This document shows positions 43,021 through 51,672 of a DNA stretch of 64,000 nucleotides, piece after piece; positions within the stretch are counted from its first letter, which is position 1; each line of letters opens with the position of its first letter. The position numbers and the translations under genes are program-made. The notes below the pieces were generated by a model that saw nothing but the letters and a program-made list of their open reading frames with translations, made no database searches and was not told where the DNA came from. The DNA comes from Pseudarthrobacter oxydans (GTDB taxonomy: Bacteria; Actinomycetota; Actinomycetes; Actinomycetales; Micrococcaceae), in contig NZ_JAUSSN010000013.1 in the NCBI RefSeq assembly GCF_030812335.1, forward strand, positions 1-64,000, written 5' to 3'.

Positions 43021-44384
43021 GCTTTCAGGACGCGGACGTGCAGGTCCTCCGCGGCCGGAGCCCAGGTGGCCGGATCGGCGTCGACCTGCTCGCCGGAGCG
43101 GATGTCCTTGACCTGGTGCTTGCCGTCGTCGTCGGTAAACCAGACGAAGGGGATGCCGCGGCGGTCCGCGAACTTGATCTGCTTGCCGAACTTCTCGGCC
43201 TTGGCCGCCACCTCGGTGGCGATCCCGCGGCTGCGCAGTTCCGCGGCGACGTCCTGCGCCGCGCCCCAGCTGTCATCGCTGTTGAGCGCCACGAGCACGG
43301 CGGTCGGCACGGACCGTGTTGCCTTCGCGAGGTCCTGGCTGAGGATCCGGGAGACCAGCCGGGTCACGCCGATGGAGAGGCCGACGCCGGGGAACTTGCG
43401 GTTGCCCTTGCTGGCGAGGGCGTCGTAGCGCCCGCCGGAGCAGATCGAGCCGAGCTGTTCGTGGCCCACCAGGATGGTTTCGACCACGGTGCCGGTGTAG
43501 TAGTCCAAGCCGCGGGCGATGCTGAGGTCAGCGACGACCTTGCCGGGCGCCCGCTGGACGGCTGCGGCAATGACCTGCTCCAGTTCTGTCAGGCCCTCCT
43601 CGAGGAGTTCGTTGCTGACCCCGAGGGCGCGGACCTGCTCCACGAAGGAGGTGTCCTCGGTACGGATCGAGGCCAGTTTCAGGGCGGCCTGGGCCTGCGC
43701 GTCGGTGGCTCCGAGCTCGGTCTTCAGCAGCTCAGCCACTTTGGCCGGGCCGATCTTCTCGAGCTTGTCGATGCTACGCAGCACGCCGGCGGTGTCGGTG
43801 AGTCCAACGCCGTTGTAGAAGCCCTCGGCCAGCTTGCGGTTGTTGATCCGGAGCAGGAAGGCCGGGATCGGCAGGGCACTCAGGGCCTCGGCGATGACCA
43901 GCGCAATCTCGACGTCGTAACGGAACGGCAGCTCGCCGTCGCCCACAATGTCGATGTCGGCCTGGGTGAACTCGCGGGCACGGCCTTCCTGCGGACGCTC
44001 GCCGCGCCAGACCTTCTGGATCTGGTAGCGGCGGAACGGGAAAGCGAGGTAGCCGGCGTTCTCAACGACGTACCGGGCGAACGGCACTGTGAGGTCAAAG
44101 TGCAGCGCCAGGGCGTGCGGATCGCCTTTGTGTGACTTGGCGGCGCCGGTTGCAGTGCCTGTGGCGCTTTCGTCGTCATCCTGGAGCCGGCTCAGCCCGT
44201 AGACCTCTTTGTCGATCTCGCCCTTGCGCAGCAGCTGTCCGACCGTCTCCACCGCGCGGGTTTCAATGGAGGAAAAACCATGAAGTTCGAAGACCCGGCG
44301 CAGCGTGTCCAGCACATGCAGCTCCACCAGCCGCTCCTCGGGAAGCCACTCGGGGAATCCGGACAGGGAGGCGGTGCGTGCCAT
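43017..44384 (-). CDS. hisS: Histidyl-tRNA synthetase
   Basis: A 455-residue class II synthetase. Motif 2 (YQIQKVWRGERPQEGRAREF), the histidine-specific ARGLDYYTGTVVE and motif 3 region GVGLSIGVTRL are present. A KSHKGDPHALALHFDLT segment fits the actinobacterial HisS type, and the C-terminal anticodon domain follows. ATG at 44384 (MARTASLSGF) is preceded by GAGGAG. A much longer frame to 45032 is rejected because it runs through the divergent cyclophilin gene. Confidence 0.95.
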   Translation of the reverse strand: MARTASLSGFPEWLPEERLVELHVLDTLRRVFELHGFSSIETRAVETVGQLLRKGEIDKEVYGLSRLQDDDESATGTATGAAKSHKGDPHALALHFDLTVPFARYVVENAGYLAFPFRRYQIQKVWRGERPQEGRAREFTQADIDIVGDGELPFRYDVEIALVIAEALSALPIPAFLLRINNRKLAEGFYNGVGLTDTAGVLRSIDKLEKIGPAKVAELLKTELGATDAQAQAALKLASIRTEDTSFVEQVRALGVSNELLEEGLTELEQVIAAAVQRAPGKVVADLSIARGLDYYTGTVVETILVGHEQLGSICSGGRYDALASKGNRKFPGVGLSIGVTRLVSRILSQDLAKATRSVPTAVLVALNSDDSWGAAQDVAAELRSRGIATEVAAKAEKFGKQIKFADRRGIPFVWFTDDDGKHQVKDIRSGEQVDADPATWAPAAEDLHVRVLKA

Positions 44385-44492
44385 GGTGGATTTTCTCCTC
44401 AGGTAAAACCGGCCGGAGTCTCCTGCGCCGCGCTGCGGCCGAAACGGGCCGTCCGAAACGGGGATCAGATGGGCGGCAGACAGGCCGGTCAT

Positions 44493-44523
44493 GCATAAAC
44501 TGTGTGCGGCAGTCAGTTTATGC
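44493..44523. promoter_or_regulatory. Palindrome with face-to-face -10 boxes
   Basis: GCATAAACTG and CAGTTTATGC are perfect 10-base arms separated by 11 bases, between divergent hisS and the cyclophilin gene. Each arm reads TAAACT toward the centre on its own strand, a TANNNT -10 candidate. Thus the palindrome could hold overlapping promoters for both genes, or an operator that controls them. Known -35 elements are not evident. Confidence 0.5.
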
Positions 44524-44643
44524 GTTCCGCGCCCGCAACTTCTAATGCGGCCGGCTACTCCCCCGCTGCCGGCAGCTTTACCGCTGAACACGCGACGGCG
44601 CCCACGCGCCGCCCCGGTTTCGGCCCTACACCCAGGAGGACTT

Positions 44644-45444
44644 TTGGCGGCCAGTTCACGGAGCGCCCGCGAAGCCAAGCGGCGCGTCCAGCAAATGGAG
44701 GCGAAGCGCGAGCTGCGCAAGGAGCAGGACAAGCGCCGCAGGCGGGACAACATCCTCGCCGTTAGCGCAGGAACGGCCGCGGTCGTCGTTGCGCTGGTGC
44801 TGCAACTGACGGTCTTCTCCTCCAATCCCACCGAGGACGAATACGCCGCCGCCCAGGCCGGGCTGACCACCCCCTCGGCCACGCCGTCGCCCTCCGCCAG
44901 CAACGCCGAGAACATACCGAAGCCTGAAACAGCCGCCGGCCAGACCTTCACCGGCGAACTCAAGCTCAACAGCGGCACGCTCGGCGTCGAACTGGACGGC
45001 ACCAACGCACCCCAGGCGGCCGCCGTCTTCAAGTCTCTCGCGGACCAGAACTTCTACGCAGGGCTCAACTGCCACCGGCTCACCACCGCCGAGACGTTCG
45101 GCGTGCTGCAGTGCGGTTCCAAGGCCGGCGACGGAAGCAGTGACCCGAGTTTCGCCTGGGGCCCGCTGGAGAACACCCCGCCGGACAACAACTACCCGGC
45201 CGGAACCATCGCCGTCGCCCGCAGCGGCGGGAACGCCTACGGCAACGGCACCCAGTTCTTCATTGTGTACAAGGACACTGTCATCCCGGCCGACGCGGCG
45301 GGCGGATACACCGTGGTGGGGAAGGTGACCTCGGGACTGGATGTGGTGACCAATATTGCGGCAGCCGGACTAAAACCGGGTGATAACGCCACAGACGGCG
45401 CCCCTGCGGAACCAGTCACGATAGACTCGTTCTCTCTGAAGTAA
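44644..45444 (+). CDS. Membrane-anchored peptidyl-prolyl isomerase (cyclophilin)
   Basis: A 266-residue protein with a positively charged coiled-coil start (AKRRVQQMEAKRELRKEQ), one transmembrane helix (about 36-58), a Thr/Ser/Pro linker and a cyclophilin domain (about 100-266). The cyclophilin signatures FYAGLNCHRL and GTQFFIVYKDT are present. Start is TTG at 44644 with AGGAGG ideally placed; an upstream ATG frame from 44491 starts inside the palindrome and is rejected. It likely folds secreted proteins on the outer face of the membrane. Confidence 0.9.
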   Translation: MAASSRSAREAKRRVQQMEAKRELRKEQDKRRRRDNILAVSAGTAAVVVALVLQLTVFSSNPTEDEYAAAQAGLTTPSATPSPSASNAENIPKPETAAGQTFTGELKLNSGTLGVELDGTNAPQAAAVFKSLADQNFYAGLNCHRLTTAETFGVLQCGSKAGDGSSDPSFAWGPLENTPPDNNYPAGTIAVARSGGNAYGNGTQFFIVYKDTVIPADAAGGYTVVGKVTSGLDVVTNIAAAGLKPGDNATDGAPAEPVTIDSFSLK

Positions 45445-45505
45445 CCAGCCGTTGCCCTTGTGGCCGCGGCCCCGGTATTTCCCTCCAAGCGAAAGACTTC
45501 TAGCG

Positions 45506-47272
45506 GTGACAGACAGTCAGAAATCCGACGAAACAGTGTCAGCAGCAGCTGCCAACGAGACCGAAGCTGAGGCCGAGTTCGTAGAACAAGGCACAGAACA
45601 GGGTCCGGCACAGGCGACAGACACTCCCAGCAGCACGGGGCCCGAGACGGCAGCCGAGCCCGAAGCGGACGCCGCGACGGCTGAGGCCGCACCCGAGGCA
45701 CCGGCTGAGGAAGCCGCACCCGAGGCTCCGGCCGCCGCTGAGGCCCCCGAGGCACCCGCTGCTGAAGCCGCACCGGAGGCTCCGGCCGCCGCTGAAGCCC
45801 CCGAGGCTCCGGCTGAGGAAGCCGCACCGGAGGCTCCGGCCGCCGCTGAGGCCCCCGAAGCACCCACTGCTGAAGCCGCACCGGAGGCTCCGGCCGCCGC
45901 TGAGGCCCCCGCCGCGGCGCGTCCGGCTCCGTCACCGGCAGCGTTCGCCGCCCGGCCGAAGTCCAAGCCCTCCCCGGCAGCTCCGGCTGCCGCACCGGCC
46001 ACTGTGTCCTCTGCCGCCTCGCTGGCCGAAGCCGCACGCTGGGGCCGCGTCGAGGGCGACGGCCACGTGTTCCTGACCGTCGACGGCGAGGAACACCCCG
46101 TCGGCCAGTACCCCGGCGTCAGCGATGACGAAGCCCTGGGCTACTTCGCCCGGAAGTACGACGACGTCGTGGCGCAGATTGTCCTGCTGGAACAGCGCGT
46201 GAGCTCCAAGGCCCCCGCCACGGACATGCAGAAGACCGTAACCCACCTGCGGGAGCAGCTCGCCGAACGCAACATGGTGGGCGACCTCCGCTCCGCCGAA
46301 GCCCGCCTGGACAAGCTGGCGACGCAGATCTCTGAGCTCGAAAAAGCCGAGAAGGCCGAACACGAAGCCGTCCGCGCCGCCGAACTGGCCGCCCGCGAGG
46401 CAATCGTGGCAGAGGCCGAAGAGATCGCGGGCCACGACCCGGCCCAGATCCAGTGGAAGACCTCCAGCGCCCGGATGAACGAACTGTTCGAGAGCTGGAA
46501 GACCGCGCAGAAGAGCGGTGTCCGGCTCGGGCGCAGCAACGAGGACGCCCTCTGGAAGCGTTTCCGCGCCGCCCGTACTGTCTTTGACCGGCACCGCCGT
46601 GCGTATTTCTCCCAGCTGGACAGCACCAACTCGGCAGCCAAGGCAGCCAAGGAGAAGCTGATCACCGAGGCCGAGGCCCTCTCTTCCTCGACCGACTGGG
46701 GCTTTGCCGCCGGTGAATACCGCCGTCTGATGGACGAGTGGAAGGCGTCACCGCGCGCCAGCCGCAAGGACGACGACGCCCTCTGGGCCCGGTTCCGGGC
46801 CGCGCAGGACGTCTTCTTCACCAACCGGCAGGCAGCCAACGACGAAATCGACCAGGAATACGGCGCCAATCTGGTGGTCAAGGAAGCCCTGCTCGCGGAA
46901 GCCAACGAACTGCTTCCCATCAAGGACCTTGCCGCCACGAAGAAGGCGCTCCAGTCCATTCGTGACCGCTGGGAAGAAGCCGGCAAGGTTCCCCGCGCCG
47001 ATATGGGGCGCGTCGAAGCCGGACTGCGGAAGGTCGAAGACGCCGTCCGCAACGCCGAGGATGAGAACTGGAAGCGCTCCAACCCGGAGACGAAGGCTCG
47101 CACCAACAGCGCACTGACGCAGCTGGAGTCGGCCATCGCGGGACTCAGGGATGACCTGGCCAAGGCAGAGAAGGCCGGCGACGAGCGCAAGATCAAGGCC
47201 GCCAAGGAGGCCCTGGAGGCCCGTGAGGCCTGGTTGGAACAGCTCGAGAAGTCTGCGAGCGAGCTCTCCTAG
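45506..47272 (+). CDS. DUF349-repeat protein with Ala/Glu/Pro-rich tail
   Basis: A 588-residue protein. The first ~180 residues are acidic, low-complexity and repeat-rich; the rest is alpha-helical with several DUF349 units, recognised by DALWKRFRAARTVFDRHR, DALWARFRAAQDVFFTNRQ and RWEEAGKVPRADMGRVE. DUF349 proteins occur beside relA in many actinobacteria; no biochemical role is established. The start is GTG at 45506 with a weak GAAAG signal. It follows the cyclophilin gene by about 60 bases. Confidence 0.85.
   Translation: MTDSQKSDETVSAAAANETEAEAEFVEQGTEQGPAQATDTPSSTGPETAAEPEADAATAEAAPEAPAEEAAPEAPAAAEAPEAPAAEAAPEAPAAAEAPEAPAEEAAPEAPAAAEAPEAPTAEAAPEAPAAAEAPAAARPAPSPAAFAARPKSKPSPAAPAAAPATVSSAASLAEAARWGRVEGDGHVFLTVDGEEHPVGQYPGVSDDEALGYFARKYDDVVAQIVLLEQRVSSKAPATDMQKTVTHLREQLAERNMVGDLRSAEARLDKLATQISELEKAEKAEHEAVRAAELAAREAIVAEAEEIAGHDPAQIQWKTSSARMNELFESWKTAQKSGVRLGRSNEDALWKRFRAARTVFDRHRRAYFSQLDSTNSAAKAAKEKLITEAEALSSSTDWGFAAGEYRRLMDEWKASPRASRKDDDALWARFRAAQDVFFTNRQAANDEIDQEYGANLVVKEALLAEANELLPIKDLAATKKALQSIRDRWEEAGKVPRADMGRVEAGLRKVEDAVRNAEDENWKRSNPETKARTNSALTQLESAIAGLRDDLAKAEKAGDERKIKAAKEALEAREAWLEQLEKSASELS
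45716..45931 (+). repeat. 54-base tandem repeat in the DUF349 gene
   Basis: Four copies at 45716, 45770, 45824 and 45878 (last one incomplete), each encoding an 18-residue unit of the form APEAPAAAEAPEAPAAEA. Units differ by few bases and always keep frame. Polypeptides of this kind are extended linkers. Confidence 0.88.
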
Positions 47273-47389
47273 CAGCAAGCACCACAGCGCCCGGCTTTTC
47301 GAAGCGGGCCGCAGCAGGCCCCGCACCGGTTATCCACATGACCGGGTCGGGGCCTGTTTGCTCTGCCGGGGAGCGGACAGGATGGCTAA

Positions 47390-48055
47390 ATGGTCATTCT
47401 TCACGGCCCGCCCCCGCCTAAGCCAGCCCCGCCCAAGCCGGCCCCGCCCAAGCCGGCCCCGCCCGACCTGCCCCCGCCCGACCTGCCCCCGCCCGAGATG
47501 TACTCCCCAGGGGCACTGTTTTCCTGGCCCGAGCTACAGGCCATGGCGTCCGACGGCGTGCTGACGCAGCTGTACCAGCGCGGCTACCTGCCGCCGGGTA
47601 CACAGCCCACCCCGCAGCTCCGGGCCCGGGCGGCGTCCGTCCTGGTTAGCCCGGCCATCCGCCAGCGCGTCGTCGCGGGCAGGATGACGGCAGCCTGGAT
47701 TTATGGCTGCGCCGCCGAACCGGACCGGCTCGCCATGCTGGTGGACTCCAACCGGCGAATTTCCAGTCTGCGCTCCACCCGGGGCTGCACTTTCCATGAG
47801 GTGCGTCTGGGCCCGTTCGACGTCGTAAGCCTGGGCGGGCTGATGGTCTCGAGCCCGCTGCGGACCTCAGTGGACATCGCCCTGCATGTGGACCCCGGGC
47901 GGGCGGTGCCGGCCCTGCGGGCGCTGCTGGGCAAGCCCGAGCTGGGCCTGAGGCTTCGGCTGCTCATGCACGCCATTGAAGCCACCCCGGGGATGCCCTA
48001 CAGGAAGGCGGCCCTGGCGAAACTCGAACAGCTGCGGGCAGGCCCGGCCCCTTAG
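47390..48055 (+). CDS. AbiEi-antitoxin-like protein with polyproline repeat
   Basis: A 221-residue protein. Residues ~8-36 are five 15-base-encoded units of PKPAPP/DLPPP type. The rest (FSWPELQAMASDGVLTQLYQRGYL...) resembles AbiEi-family regulators in layout: a winged-helix-like start and a C-terminal DVVSLGGLMVSSPLRTSVDIA segment. No AbiEii toxin gene is adjacent, so a role in toxin-antitoxin control is doubtful. ATG at 47390 begins before the repeat; ATG 47498 after it is an alternative start, which would leave the repeat untranslated. It converges on relA. Confidence 0.6.
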   Translation: MVILHGPPPPKPAPPKPAPPKPAPPDLPPPDLPPPEMYSPGALFSWPELQAMASDGVLTQLYQRGYLPPGTQPTPQLRARAASVLVSPAIRQRVVAGRMTAAWIYGCAAEPDRLAMLVDSNRRISSLRSTRGCTFHEVRLGPFDVVSLGGLMVSSPLRTSVDIALHVDPGRAVPALRALLGKPELGLRLRLLMHAIEATPGMPYRKAALAKLEQLRAGPAP

Positions 48056-48083
48056 CACCAGACCACAGGACGCCCGAACGGCC

Positions 48084-50477
48084 TTAGCTGCGCCGCCGGT
48101 TGCCGGTGGTCCGGTAGACGTCGAACACGCCGTCGATGCGGCGGACGGCGCTCAGGACGTGGCTCAGGTACTTGGGGTCGCCCATCTCGAAGGCGAACTT
48201 GGAGATGGCCACCCGGTCCGTGGACGTGTGCACGCTGGCCGCCAGGATGTTGACGTGGTTTTCCGAGAGAATCCGCGTCACATCCGAGAGCAGCGACTTG
48301 CGGTCGAGGGCTTCGACCTGGATTTCGACCAGGAAGACGCTTGACTGCGTGGGCGCCCACTCGACCTCGACGATCCGGTCGGGCTGCTCCAGCAGACCGC
48401 TGACGTTGGTGCAGTCCGTCCGGTGCACAGAGACGCCGGAGCCGCGGGTGACGAAGCCCAGGATCGGGTCCGGCGGCACGGGGGTGCAGCAGCGGGCGAG
48501 TTTGACCCAGACGTCGTCCACGCCGCGCACCACGACGCCCGAATCGGAGTAGCGGGTCTTGGTGACCTGGGTGGGGATGGAAATCTCGGTGAGGTCGTCC
48601 TCGGGGGTGTCATTGCCGCCGAGGCTCTCCACCAGGCGTTCCATGACGGACTGGGCGGAGGTGTGCCCGTCGCCCACCCCTGCGTAGAGGCCGGAAATGT
48701 CGACGTATTTGAAGTCCTCGGCGATCGCGGCGAGGGCATCGTGCGTCATCAGGCGCTGCAGCGGGAGGTTCTGCTTGCGCATCGCCTTGGTCAGCAGTTC
48801 CTTGCCGCGTTCGATCGATTCTTCGCGGCGTTCCTTGCTGAACCACTGCCTGATCTTGTTGCGGGCCCGGGCGCTCTTGACGAAGTGCTGCCAGTCCTGG
48901 CTGGGCCCGGCGCCTTCAGCCTTGGAGGTGAAAATTTCCACCCAGTCACCGTGGTTCAGTTCACTGTTGAGCGGGACCAGCTTGCCGTTGACCCGGGCGC
49001 CGATGGTCCTGTGTCCCACCTCCGTGTGGACGGCGTAGGCGAAGTCCACGGGCGTGGAGCCGGCGGGCAGGGCCATGACCTCGCCCTTGGGCGTGAAGAC
49101 GAAGACTTCCCGGGCGTTGATTTCAAAGCGTAGGGAGTCCAGGAACTCGCCCGGGTCGGAGGTTTCCTGCTGCCAGTCCACCAACGACCGGAGCCAGCCC
49201 ATGTCGCCGTCGCGCGGGCTTCCCGGCCCGGCCGCCGCCCGGTTCGGCTGGTCCTTGTACTTCCAGTGCGCGGCGACGCCGTATTCGGCGCGGCGGTGCA
49301 TCTCGTGGGTGCGGATCTGGATCTCCACGGGCTTGCCGCCCGGGCCGATCACCGTGGTGTGCAGCGACTGGTACATGTTGAACTTGGGCATCGCGATGTA
49401 GTCCTTGAACCGCCCGGGAAGGGGGTTCCAGCGCGAATGCATGGCGCCCAGGGCCGCGTAACAGTCCCGGACAGAGTCGACCAGGACGCGGACGCCCATG
49501 AGGTCATTGATGTCGTCGAAGTCCTTGTCCCGGACGATCATCTTCTGATAGATCGAGTAGTAGTGCTTCGGCCGGCCGGTGATGGTGGCCTTGATCTTGG
49601 CCTCGCGCAGGTCCTCGGTGATCTGGTTCCGGATGACGGAGAGGTTCTTTTCCCGCTCGGGTGTCCGGTCCCCGACCATGCGCACGATTTCCTCGTAGAC
49701 CTTGGGGTAGAGCGCCGCGAACGAGAGGTCTTCGAGTTCCCATTTGATCGTGTTCATGCCGAGCCGGTGCGCCAGCGGGGCGAAGATTTCCAGGGTCTCC
49801 CGGGCTTTGCGTGCCGAGGACTCGGCGGAGACGAAGCGCCAGGTCCGGGCGTTGTGCAGCCGGTCTGCCAGCTTGATCATCAGGACACGGATGTCCTTTG
49901 CCATGGCCACGACCATCTTGCGCACGGTCTCGGACTGTGCGGCCTCGCCGAAGCTGACTTTGTCGAGCTTGGTGACACCGTCCACCAGCATGGCAACTTC
50001 CGGCCCGAACTCTGCCTTCAGGTCCTCCAGGGTGTATGAGGTGTCCTCGACCGTGTCGTGCAGGAGCGCCGCTGCCAGCGTCGTTCCGCTGAGCCCCAGC
50101 TCGGCCAGGATGGTGGCGACCGCGACGGGGTGGGTGATGTAGGGATCGCCGCTCTTGCGCTTCTGGCCCCGGTGGCAGCTTTCCGCCACGACGAAGGCGC
50201 GCTGGATGAGGTCGAAGTCCTCTTTGGGGTTGTTGGCGCGCACGGTGCGCAGCAGCGGCTCAAGAATGGGCGAATAAGCGGGGGCGCCGCGCCCGGTCAG
50301 GCGGGCGAGGCGGGAGCGGGTGCGTTCGCGCCGGCCGGGGAAGGTGGGACGTGCACCCGAGCTGTCCACGGGGACCGGCGGATCGGCGCGTCCGGGAGCC
50401 ACCACACCAGTCTGTGTACCCTGGCCTGGGGCCTTATCCGCCGGCGCTGATGGCACCGGCGTCGAACGTTCTTCCAA
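48084..50477 (-). CDS. relA: Bifunctional (p)ppGpp synthetase/hydrolase (RelA/SpoT)
   Basis: A 797-residue RSH enzyme that makes and degrades (p)ppGpp. HD hydrolase motif HDTVED is at 140-145, and the synthetase region contains GRPKHYYSIYQKM and VRVLVDSVRDCY. TGS (EVFVFTPKGEVMALPAGSTPVDFAYA), helical and ACT domains complete the RSH layout. Both active sites look intact. The start is TTG at 50477 with GGAGAGG upstream. Its promoter TAGACT lies at 50510-50515. Confidence 0.95.
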   Translation of the reverse strand: MEERSTPVPSAPADKAPGQGTQTGVVAPGRADPPVPVDSSGARPTFPGRRERTRSRLARLTGRGAPAYSPILEPLLRTVRANNPKEDFDLIQRAFVVAESCHRGQKRKSGDPYITHPVAVATILAELGLSGTTLAAALLHDTVEDTSYTLEDLKAEFGPEVAMLVDGVTKLDKVSFGEAAQSETVRKMVVAMAKDIRVLMIKLADRLHNARTWRFVSAESSARKARETLEIFAPLAHRLGMNTIKWELEDLSFAALYPKVYEEIVRMVGDRTPEREKNLSVIRNQITEDLREAKIKATITGRPKHYYSIYQKMIVRDKDFDDINDLMGVRVLVDSVRDCYAALGAMHSRWNPLPGRFKDYIAMPKFNMYQSLHTTVIGPGGKPVEIQIRTHEMHRRAEYGVAAHWKYKDQPNRAAAGPGSPRDGDMGWLRSLVDWQQETSDPGEFLDSLRFEINAREVFVFTPKGEVMALPAGSTPVDFAYAVHTEVGHRTIGARVNGKLVPLNSELNHGDWVEIFTSKAEGAGPSQDWQHFVKSARARNKIRQWFSKERREESIERGKELLTKAMRKQNLPLQRLMTHDALAAIAEDFKYVDISGLYAGVGDGHTSAQSVMERLVESLGGNDTPEDDLTEISIPTQVTKTRYSDSGVVVRGVDDVWVKLARCCTPVPPDPILGFVTRGSGVSVHRTDCTNVSGLLEQPDRIVEVEWAPTQSSVFLVEIQVEALDRKSLLSDVTRILSENHVNILAASVHTSTDRVAISKFAFEMGDPKYLSHVLSAVRRIDGVFDVYRTTGNRRRS

Positions 50478-50509
50478 TGGAGCACCTCTCCGAACCCGTT
50501 AATTCTTCC

Positions 50510-50515
50510 AGTCTA
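50510..50515 (-). promoter_or_regulatory. Probable -10 box for relA
   Basis: Minus-strand TAGACT lies 33 bases upstream of the relA TTG start, after the secF terminator. The -35 element is unclear. Confidence 0.5.
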
Positions 50516-50553
50516 TTCCCGCAGCAGGATACTTCGATAACCGCCGGCGGTAC

Positions 50554-50601
50554 GCCAACGGGCCGGAGAGCGCCACGAATGACGTTCTCCGGCCCGTTGG
50601 C
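50554..50601. terminator. Long inverted repeat after secF
   Basis: GCCAACGGGCCGGAGA and TCTCCGGCCCGTTGGC are perfect 16-bp arms with a 16-base loop, 49 bases downstream of the secF stop codon. It probably ends the yajC-secD-secF transcript. Confidence 0.7.
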
Positions 50602-50649
50602 ACCACGGGGACGACCCCGGTGATGACCGGTCCGGAAGGACCGTGGCGG

Positions 50650-51672
50650 CTAAGCCGTGGCCGGCTCCGCCGGAGAGTCGGTCTTGGCGGCAGCATGGGC
50701 GCGGCGATGGTGCACACGCTCGGCTTGCTTGACCAGCTCCGGTTCGCCCCGGCGCAGCCAGGCGTACAGCGGCGCGGCGATGAAAATCGTGGCCGCCGTG
50801 CCGATCAGGATCCCAACAAAGAGTGCCAGCGAGAGGTCCCGCAGCGTTCCGGCGCCCAGCAGTCCGGCGCCGATGAAGAGGATGGCGCCGACCGGGAGGA
50901 TTGCCACCATCATGGTGTTGATGGACCGGACCAGGGTCTGGTTGACGGCCAGGTTGACTTCCTCGCTGAAGGTCCGCCGGGTGGAAGCCTGCAGGTCCGC
51001 GGTGTTCTCACGGATCTTGTCGAAGACCACCACTGTGTCGTACAACGAATAGCTCAGCACGGTCAGGAACCCGATGATGGCCGACGGCGTTACTTCGAAA
51101 TCGCTGAGGGCGTAGACCCCGGCGGTGACGAACATCGTCACGAGCATGCCCACGATCGCTGAGAGCGACATCTTCCAGGTCCGGAAGTACAGCGCCATCA
51201 GCACGGCAGCGAGCCCAACGAAGATCGCCAGCCCCAGCAGGGCCTGCTTGGTGACGTCAGCACCCCAGGTGGGGCCGATGAACGTCGAGGTCACCTCGTT
51301 GTCCGTCACGCCGTAGGCAGAGGTGAGGCCTGCCTTGATCTGGAGCGTCTCATCTTCCGTGAGCTTGTCCGTCTGGATCCGCATGGTGTTGCCGGCGACG
51401 TTCGCCACCCGCGGGACGCTACCGGGGACTACGTCCTCGACGGCCTTCTCGCCGATCGTGGCGTCGGTGGTTTTCACGTTGGAGACGGTGAATTCGGAGC
51501 CGCCGCGGAATTCGATCCCGAGGTTGAAGCCCCCCTTGACGACCGGCAGAAGGATCGACAGCGCCACGAGCACGGCCGCGATCAGGAACCAGATCTTCTT
51601 GGATTCCACGAAGTCGTACGAGCGTTTGCCCGTGTAGAGCTCATTACCGAAATTGGCGAAGCTGGTGGCCAT
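50650..51672 (-). CDS. secF: Protein translocase subunit SecF
   Basis: A 340-residue membrane protein with six predicted helices and the SecD/SecF signature. With SecD it uses the proton gradient to pull secreted proteins from the SecYEG channel. The first periplasmic loop begins GGFNLGIEFRGGSEFTVSN and a late helix holds YSLYDTVVVFDKIRE. The TAA of secD is directly followed by this ATG (51670-51672). Confidence 0.95.
   Translation of the reverse strand: MATSFANFGNELYTGKRSYDFVESKKIWFLIAAVLVALSILLPVVKGGFNLGIEFRGGSEFTVSNVKTTDATIGEKAVEDVVPGSVPRVANVAGNTMRIQTDKLTEDETLQIKAGLTSAYGVTDNEVTSTFIGPTWGADVTKQALLGLAIFVGLAAVLMALYFRTWKMSLSAIVGMLVTMFVTAGVYALSDFEVTPSAIIGFLTVLSYSLYDTVVVFDKIRENTADLQASTRRTFSEEVNLAVNQTLVRSINTMMVAILPVGAILFIGAGLLGAGTLRDLSLALFVGILIGTAATIFIAAPLYAWLRRGEPELVKQAERVHHRRAHAAAKTDSPAEPATA

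Noticed and set aside
44385..45032. A 5' extension of hisS
   Set aside because: It would run through the divergent cyclophilin gene; HisS homology and the ribosome binding site begin at 44384.
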